Of a stretch of 64,000 bases of DNA, positions 60,239 through 64,000 are shown one piece after another. The stretch covers positions 16,616-80,615 of the forward strand of contig NZ_BAFK01000018.1 of the NCBI RefSeq assembly GCF_000296695.1, in the 5' to 3' direction. The stretch's first letter is position 1. Every line of letters begins with the position of its first letter. The notes under the pieces are model-generated. The model had not been told where the DNA came from. It saw only the letters and a program-made list of their open reading frames with translations, and ran no database searches. The position numbers and the translations under genes were made by a program. The stretch comes from Rheinheimera nanhaiensis E407-8. Lineage in GTDB: Bacteria > Pseudomonadota > Gammaproteobacteria > Enterobacterales > Alteromonadaceae.

Positions 60239-60323
60239 ATATAACAAGGCGCATCACTCGCGCCCTTCGGTCGCTGGGATGCCTACCGCTGCGCGGTCGT
60301 CACCCGTGTGCTTTGCGTTAGGC
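60239..60323 (+). other. attC of cassette 1
   Basis: R'' ATATAAC (60239-60245) and R' GTTAGGC (60317-60323) bound an 85-base imperfect palindrome. R'' is complementary to the cassette's own first bases (GTTATAT at 59939). Confidence 0.88.
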
Positions 60324-60336
60324 AACCAAGGGAAAT

Positions 60337-61320
60337 ATGAAACCTATCGAGAAAGCAAAAGCTCAAAAGCTGGTGTTGAGGCTACAATCTGGCGACTTTG
60401 ACGAAAATGACGTCGATAATATCTTCATGCGTCTGAGGGCATACTCGCATGGGAATCGGATATTTCGTGAAGTGGCTGATTTTGTTGCTCGCAATGATGA
60501 GAGAAATCAGGGCGTCGCCGCTGAATCGCTAGAGGCTTTTTACTTGAGCTTTAGGTATTTTCTAGAATATGTCTCGCCAAAGATATCGCTCGATATAGGA
60601 AAGCCTTTTCCACTTTACGTGAAAAAGCTGATGAAGTATCAAATTGACAAGTGCAAAGAGTCTGACCTTAAAGAAAAGTTCAACGTTACTAAGCAGCGCT
60701 TGAAATCAAGAATTGATACTATTTTTTCCGAGGACAAGAAAAATAATAAAGCTTTTATGAAGAAGCCGAAAATATCGGAAGATACACTTAATGCACTTCA
60801 ACACATATTAAGCTTTATAGGGAGCCATCCTGCTTTCGACCAAGATCAAGTGATTTCAGCGCTTTTGGCAGTAATAAGGGCTAATAAACTGGATGTAAAT
60901 GATGATGAGCTACTAAAATATTCCGACAGAATAGCAGCGTGTGTAGTGTTGCTTTTGCATGAGGCTACATTTGAATATGGGGCTCACAAACAAGGCTACT
61001 GTAAAGTTTCATGCGAAAATACATCAATATCTTACAATCAAAAATTTGTAGATCAAGACGGGAATCCTGTAGAACATAAAGAATCATTTGGTAATCTTCA
61101 GGTTTTAGGTCACGTAGTATTAGAGAAAGATGGAAAAGATTTGACCGTTTGTTATCCGTTAATGACAACAAATCTATCAACTGAGGATTGGTGTGATGAA
61201 GGAATGTTTGTCATCAAACCAATAACAGAAGATCACCCAAACTACTTGCATAGAAAAATAGTGTTTGATCAGCAACTTTGTTTTACTGAAGGTGGCAAGA
61301 TTGGGGGTTACCATGCCTAA
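60337..61320 (+). CDS. Cassette 2: hypothetical protein
   Basis: Cassette 2 spans 60318-61413. The 327-residue protein is acidic-basic mixed and mostly helical in its first 210 residues, with a polar beta-rich C-terminal part ending in GGKIGGYHA. I recognise no domain. No signal peptide or membrane segment is visible. The DNA is much more AT-rich than the host genes upstream, as is typical of transferred cassettes. Its stop codon overlaps the attC R'' site. Confidence 0.75.
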   Translation: MKPIEKAKAQKLVLRLQSGDFDENDVDNIFMRLRAYSHGNRIFREVADFVARNDERNQGVAAESLEAFYLSFRYFLEYVSPKISLDIGKPFPLYVKKLMKYQIDKCKESDLKEKFNVTKQRLKSRIDTIFSEDKKNNKAFMKKPKISEDTLNALQHILSFIGSHPAFDQDQVISALLAVIRANKLDVNDDELLKYSDRIAACVVLLLHEATFEYGAHKQGYCKVSCENTSISYNQKFVDQDGNPVEHKESFGNLQVLGHVVLEKDGKDLTVCYPLMTTNLSTEDWCDEGMFVIKPITEDHPNYLHRKIVFDQQLCFTEGGKIGGYHA

Positions 61321-61419
61321 CAAACGGCTGCACCGGACAAATTTCCGCTGTCACCTTTTTTGCAAAAACACGCAAAAAAGCCGCCATCAAAAATTTGCTC
61401 GGTGAGCCGGGCGTTAGAG
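61315..61419 (+). other. attC of cassette 2
   Basis: R'' GCCTAAC (61315-61321) and R' GTTAGAG (61413-61419) enclose 105 bases with a long variable central hairpin. R'' complements GTTAGGC at 60317-60323. Confidence 0.87.
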
Positions 61420-61431
61420 CTAAGGAAAGTC

Positions 61432-61869
61432 ATGAGTATCACACTGGAAGAAGTTACTAGTTCAAATTATGAAGCGGTTTGCGACTTGGATGTCACAGAT
61501 GAGCAGCAGGAGTATGTTGCCAGCAATATGTGGTCGCTAGTTGAAGCACATTATTGCCAAGGCCATACCTGCAGAGCAATATACCAGAACGACATCCCTG
61601 TAGGTTTTTTTATGTGGGTATCTGAAACGCCTGAGAAAGTATCTATCTGGCGTTTTATGGTTGATCAGCGCTATCAAAAAGCAGGGATTGGTAGAGCGGC
61701 TTTAAATTTGGCTTTAAATGAAATCAAAGCTTGCGACAAAGTAAAAGAAATAGAAATTTGCTATGACCCTGAAAACCCAGTGGCCAAAGATTTTTACTCA
61801 AGTTTTGGCTTTCAGGAAGTGGGTTTGGATGAAGATGGTGAAGATATGTTGGCAATAATCAAGCTGTGA
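61432..61869 (+). CDS. Cassette 3: GNAT acetyltransferase, BltD/SpeG-like
   Basis: Cassette 3 spans 61414-61942. The 145-residue GNAT protein starts at ATG 61432 (AAGGA upstream; the frame runs back into attC2). It has EYVASNMWSLVEAHY, PVGFFMWV, and the acetyl-CoA motif QRYQKAGIGRAAL, then YDPENPVAKDFYSSFGF. This pattern resembles Bacillus BltD-type spermine/spermidine acetyltransferases. It would acetylate polyamines or another amine. Cassette 4 encodes a copy that differs at 9 of 145 residues. Confidence 0.88.
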   Translation: MSITLEEVTSSNYEAVCDLDVTDEQQEYVASNMWSLVEAHYCQGHTCRAIYQNDIPVGFFMWVSETPEKVSIWRFMVDQRYQKAGIGRAALNLALNEIKACDKVKEIEICYDPENPVAKDFYSSFGFQEVGLDEDGEDMLAIIKL

Positions 61870-61870
61870 G

Positions 61871-61948
61871 CTCTAACAATCGCCAGCACAACGCGCCTGC
61901 GGCGCTCGACTCGCAACAAGTTGCTCGCGTATGTGGCGGGCGTTAGAG
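61871..61948 (+). other. attC of cassette 3
   Basis: R'' CTCTAAC (61871-61877) and R' GTTAGAG (61942-61948) bound 78 bases. It is nearly identical to the attC of cassette 4. Confidence 0.9.
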
Positions 61949-61960
61949 CTAAGGAAAGTC

Positions 61961-62398
61961 ATGAGTATCACACTGGAAGACGTTACAAGTTCAAATTATG
62001 AAGCCGTATGTGACTTAGATGTCACGGATGAGCAGCAGGAGTATGTTGCGAGCAATATGTGGTCTTTGGTTGAGTCACATTACTGCCAAGGGCATACATG
62101 CAGAGCGATCTATCAGAACGAGAAACCGGTCGGTTTTTTCATGTGGGTATCTGAAACGCCTGAAAAAGTGTCTATCTGGCGTTTTATGGTGGATCAACGT
62201 TACCAAAAAATGGGTATTGGTAGAGCTGCTCTAAATTTGGCGCTCAATGAAATCAAAGCCAGTGACAAAGTAAAAGAAATAGAAATTTGCTATGACCCTG
62301 AAAACCCAGTGGCCAAAGATTTTTACTCTAGCTTTGGCTTTCAGGAAATGGGTTTGGATCAAGATGGTGAAGATATGTTGGCAGTCATCAAGCTGTGA
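61961..62398 (+). CDS. Cassette 4: GNAT acetyltransferase, duplicate of cassette 3
   Basis: Cassette 4 spans 61943-62471. The 145-residue product has the same domains as cassette 3 (QRYQKMGIGRAAL for acetyl-CoA binding, YDPENPVAKDFYSSFGFQ). The nine differences are conservative or at surface-like positions (e.g. Glu/Asp 7, Ala/Ser 39, Asp-Ile/Glu-Lys 54-55). Both reading frames are intact, and many DNA differences are silent, so both copies look selected. Polyamine acetylation is inferred from the family. Confidence 0.88.
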   Translation: MSITLEDVTSSNYEAVCDLDVTDEQQEYVASNMWSLVESHYCQGHTCRAIYQNEKPVGFFMWVSETPEKVSIWRFMVDQRYQKMGIGRAALNLALNEIKASDKVKEIEICYDPENPVAKDFYSSFGFQEMGLDQDGEDMLAVIKL

Positions 62399-62399
62399 G

Positions 62400-62477
62400 C
62401 TCTAACAATCGCCAGCACAACGCGCCTTTGGCGCTCGACTCGCAACAAGTTGCTCGCGTGTGTGGCGGGCGTTAGCA
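62400..62477 (+). other. attC of cassette 4
   Basis: R'' CTCTAAC (62400-62406) and R' GTTAGCA (62471-62477), 78 bases. The body matches attC3 except for a few central bases; the last part of R' belongs to cassette 5. Confidence 0.9.
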
Positions 62478-62491
62478 CGTAAGGAAAATGC

Positions 62492-62758
62492 ATGAACACA
62501 TTTAAATACAAGCCTTATTACAAGTATGACGGCCCAACGCCCTCAAACCCTTTGCGTGAAGAACTATCTCCAGAAGAATCAGAAGAGCGCGTAAGGTGTT
62601 TTTTTGAAGATATTGTTCATTACTTTGAAGAGAATATCTCTATCAATAAAGAGGGCGACATCGTTTCGATTTCTGGCGATATTGCACAATCAGATTGTGA
62701 TGAATTAGTGAAAAAATGTTTAAACAGCCTAGATCTGTTTGCGCATAAAGTACCATGA
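62492..62758 (+). CDS. Cassette 5: small acidic hypothetical protein
   Basis: Cassette 5 spans 62472-62831. The 88-residue protein starts with MNTFKYKPYYKYDGPTPSN, continues with an acidic helix (EELSPEESEERVRCFFEDIVHYFEE) and ends AHKVP. No domain is recognised and no signal peptide is present. Its small acidic form would fit an inhibitor, antitoxin or immunity-like role, but there is no toxin partner, so this stays a guess. Confidence 0.7.
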   Translation: MNTFKYKPYYKYDGPTPSNPLREELSPEESEERVRCFFEDIVHYFEENISINKEGDIVSISGDIAQSDCDELVKKCLNSLDLFAHKVP

Positions 62759-62762
62759 TGTG

Positions 62763-62837
62763 TGCTAACAAGGCCCAGCAATACGCAGCCTTTGGCTGCC
62801 GGACTCGCTACGCTCGCCGTTGTGGGCGGCGTTATGC
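62763..62837 (+). other. attC of cassette 5
   Basis: R'' TGCTAAC (62763-62769) and R' GTTATGC (62831-62837), 75 bases. R'' complements GTTAGCA at 62471. Confidence 0.89.
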
Positions 62838-62856
62838 ATAAGTGGAGCTTCTGCGC

Positions 62857-63381
62857 ATGTATCTGAAAGTTAAGGGCAAGTACGCAGACCATGAACTTCA
62901 ACTTCTGTCAGAGCTCTTAAATATTCTTGACGGTAAGGTGGTTGAGGTTAGCAGCTTGATTACTAAATCACTTGACCCTGAATCAGACGGACTGACTGAC
63001 CGAGGAGAGTATTTCATAGGTGTAGGATTCTCCGTTATACAACAATATTTGACTGATACACTCACTTTGACTGGGGTAAGCAAGCGATCTGCTTTCGATA
63101 TTGGTCCTCGTTATTCAGAAGATTTTACCTTTGTTGCTGTAGTTAATGCAGCCGCAAACTGGTGGAAACACTCCGCTGAGTGGGTGGGGCAGGAAGCAAC
63201 GAATGGGCTGGCATTACAGACACAGCATATTGTGGCCGAGACTGCTGAATCTCTGGATTACCCACTCAGCAATCTCCTTGCCAAGCTGCTGGGCACAAAT
63301 GAAATTACGCTCAGCGCATTGCTTCCAAATTTGGTTCTATGGAGGTCAGCAGTGGATACTGAGAGGCGTAAAAATGCATAA
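62857..63381 (+). CDS. Cassette 6: hypothetical protein
   Basis: Cassette 6 spans 62832-63447. I use ATG 62857 (GGAG 9 bases upstream) instead of the GTG at 62842. The 174-residue product is helical and acidic, with ELQLLSELLNILDGKVVEV, AVVNAAANWWKHSAEWVG and LAKLLGTNEITLSALLPNLVLW. No known domain is recognised. Its stop codon lies inside the attC R'' site, which shows how tightly the gene fits its cassette. Confidence 0.75.
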   Translation: MYLKVKGKYADHELQLLSELLNILDGKVVEVSSLITKSLDPESDGLTDRGEYFIGVGFSVIQQYLTDTLTLTGVSKRSAFDIGPRYSEDFTFVAVVNAAANWWKHSAEWVGQEATNGLALQTQHIVAETAESLDYPLSNLLAKLLGTNEITLSALLPNLVLWRSAVDTERRKNA

Positions 63382-63453
63382 CAATTCGCAGCAGTTCGCG
63401 GCCTGTGGCCGCCGGACGCTCGTAAACTCGCGCCGCTGTGCCGGGCGTTAGGG
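63374..63453 (+). other. attC of cassette 6
   Basis: R'' GCATAAC (63374-63380) and R' GTTAGGG (63447-63453), 80 bases. R'' complements GTTATGC at 62831. Confidence 0.89.
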
Positions 63454-63468
63454 CTCATGGAGTAGCCG

Positions 63469-63894
63469 ATGCATAAATTTTTTGCCTTGATATTATTATT
63501 CGTTACAAATGAAGCTATCGCATGCAGTTGTAAAAAAGCTGAGCCTTCCGAGTATTTTGCTCAAGCTGCCAACATAAATTATGGTCGGGTTGTTGGTTTA
63601 GAGATACTTATTGATGATAGCGGTAGTGAGTTCCAAAAAGTATTTATGGCTAATCCAGAAACATTAAAAGGAGAAAATACGTCAGTAGTCTTCTCTCGAT
63701 TAGATGATGGATCATGCAGAGGCAATAGCTACATGCTTGGTTATCATTATGTGATATTCACCACCGAAGATAATTGGACAACTGGTGTATGTGGTGGGAC
63801 AGAAGTTATATTGCCACAAATGAGTTTTTCCCAAGATTATTTAAATAAATTACGTGAAATCAGCCCTAACAAGGCAATAAAGCCGGATTCGTAA
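63469..63894 (+). CDS. Cassette 7: secreted protein with TIMP-like N-terminus
   Basis: Cassette 7 spans 63448-63958. The 141-residue product has a signal peptide (MHKFFALILLFVTNEAIA) cut just before CSC. A mature N-terminal Cys-x-Cys followed by an NINYGRVVGLEI strand is the pattern of the TIMP/NTR-like OB fold, and two further Cys residues (DGSCRG, TGVCGG) could pair with them. The C-terminal tail SPNKAIKPDS is read from the attC itself, a common feature of Vibrio-type cassettes. Function unknown. Confidence 0.77.
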   Translation: MHKFFALILLFVTNEAIACSCKKAEPSEYFAQAANINYGRVVGLEILIDDSGSEFQKVFMANPETLKGENTSVVFSRLDDGSCRGNSYMLGYHYVIFTTEDNWTTGVCGGTEVILPQMSFSQDYLNKLREISPNKAIKPDS

Positions 63895-63964
63895 CAGTTT
63901 GCTCGGTTCCGCTTCGCTTCACACTTTAGCAAACTGTCACTCACCGCTTATTGCGGCGTTAGCT
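63864..63964 (+). other. attC of cassette 7
   Basis: R'' CCCTAAC (63864-63870) and R' GTTAGCT (63958-63964), 101 bases with a long internal hairpin (CAGTTTGCT / AGCAAACTG). The coding sequence of cassette 7 ends within it. Confidence 0.87.
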
Positions 63965-63981
63965 TTCGCCGGAGTCCAAAC

Positions 63982-64000
63982 GTGGTTTCCAAAGAAGAAA
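63982..64000 (+). CDS. Cassette 8: start of a gene cut by the window end
   Basis: Cassette 8 starts at 63959. A GTG at 63982, preceded by CGGAG, opens a frame MVSKEE that runs off the window. Nothing can be said about the product. Confidence 0.4.

Larger units (their letters stand above)
58746..64000. mobile_element. Sedentary-type integron: intI plus at least eight cassettes
   Basis: The region consists of an integron integrase on the minus strand, an attI region, and a head-to-tail array of cassettes on the plus strand. In all seven complete cassettes the 7-mer at the 5' junction (GTTxxxx) is complementary to the first 7-mer (R'') of that cassette's own attC: GTTATAT/ATATAAC, GTTAGGC/GCCTAAC, GTTAGAG/CTCTAAC (twice), GTTAGCA/TGCTAAC, GTTATGC/GCATAAC, GTTAGGG/CCCTAAC. 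This is the expected result of IntI recombination. The array continues past the window end. Confidence 0.96.

Overview
The window looks like chromosomal DNA of a marine or aquatic gammaproteobacterium close to Rheinheimera, Alishewanella or Arsukibacterium. The evidence is a complete ilvL-ilvG-ilvM-ilvD-ilvA operon, two TonB-dependent receptors of the type common in Alteromonadales-like bacteria, a Vibrio/Shewanella-style aryl polyene cluster and a sedentary integron. The genus is inferred from gene content; no search was possible. No rRNA, tRNA, CRISPR array or insertion sequence was recognised.

Layout. 1-2990: cysQ, rsuA, a START-domain protein and a lipoprotein. 2993-19697 (minus strand): one long, tightly overlapping aryl polyene (APE) pigment operon running apeC to apeR. 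It has three notable inserts: an aromatic amino-acid ammonia-lyase, a flavoprotein with flavin-halogenase motifs, and a separate glycosyltransferase plus acyltransferase. It ends in a C-terminal scrap of a MipA/OmpV porin-like gene and a small periplasmic protein. A 4'-phosphopantetheinyl transferase diverges from it. 21326-26905: the branched-chain amino-acid operon with leader peptide and attenuator. 27732-31760 (minus): a self-contained class II microcin-type locus (HlyD adaptor, double-glycine precursor, small membrane protein, C39-peptidase ABC exporter). 32018-35323: methylthioribose salvage (mtnA/mtnK divergent pair) and a propeller-like protein. 35320-38022: redoxin and DsbD/ScsB-like reductase. 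38246-45620: TonB receptor, ltaE, an MsrA-thioredoxin-MsrB fusion, a DMT permease and two related lipoproteins. 45712-48342: ppc. 48474-53258: an ECF sigma/anti-sigma locus with a subtilisin-like protease, a barrel protein and a low-complexity secreted protein. The sigma operon and the secreted-protein operon carry the same bipartite promoter motif, GGAATAA-N15-CGTTATC. 53344-58652: second TonB receptor, orphan LytTR regulator, VC0807-like membrane protein and a bacterial voltage-gated sodium channel. 58746-64000: an integron with intI on the minus strand, a LexA-type box, a strong hairpin before the insertion point, seven complete gene cassettes each with a recognisable attC, and the start of an eighth.

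How the parts work together. The APE genes form a complete type II polyketide-like assembly line: ammonia-lyase for an aryl starter, ligase, two ACPs, KS/CLF, KR and DH enzymes, then acyl- and glycosyl-transfer and MMPL/LolA export. The adjacent PPTase can activate the carriers. The microcin genes contain everything needed to make, cleave and export a peptide, plus a likely immunity protein. The integron supplies recently acquired genes, including two near-identical polyamine-acetyltransferase-like GNAT cassettes.

A structured repeat occurs twice (21065-21161 and 41726-41877, opposite orientations). It has conserved core sequences, covarying outer stems and a variable internal hairpin segment; it is not explained by any gene.
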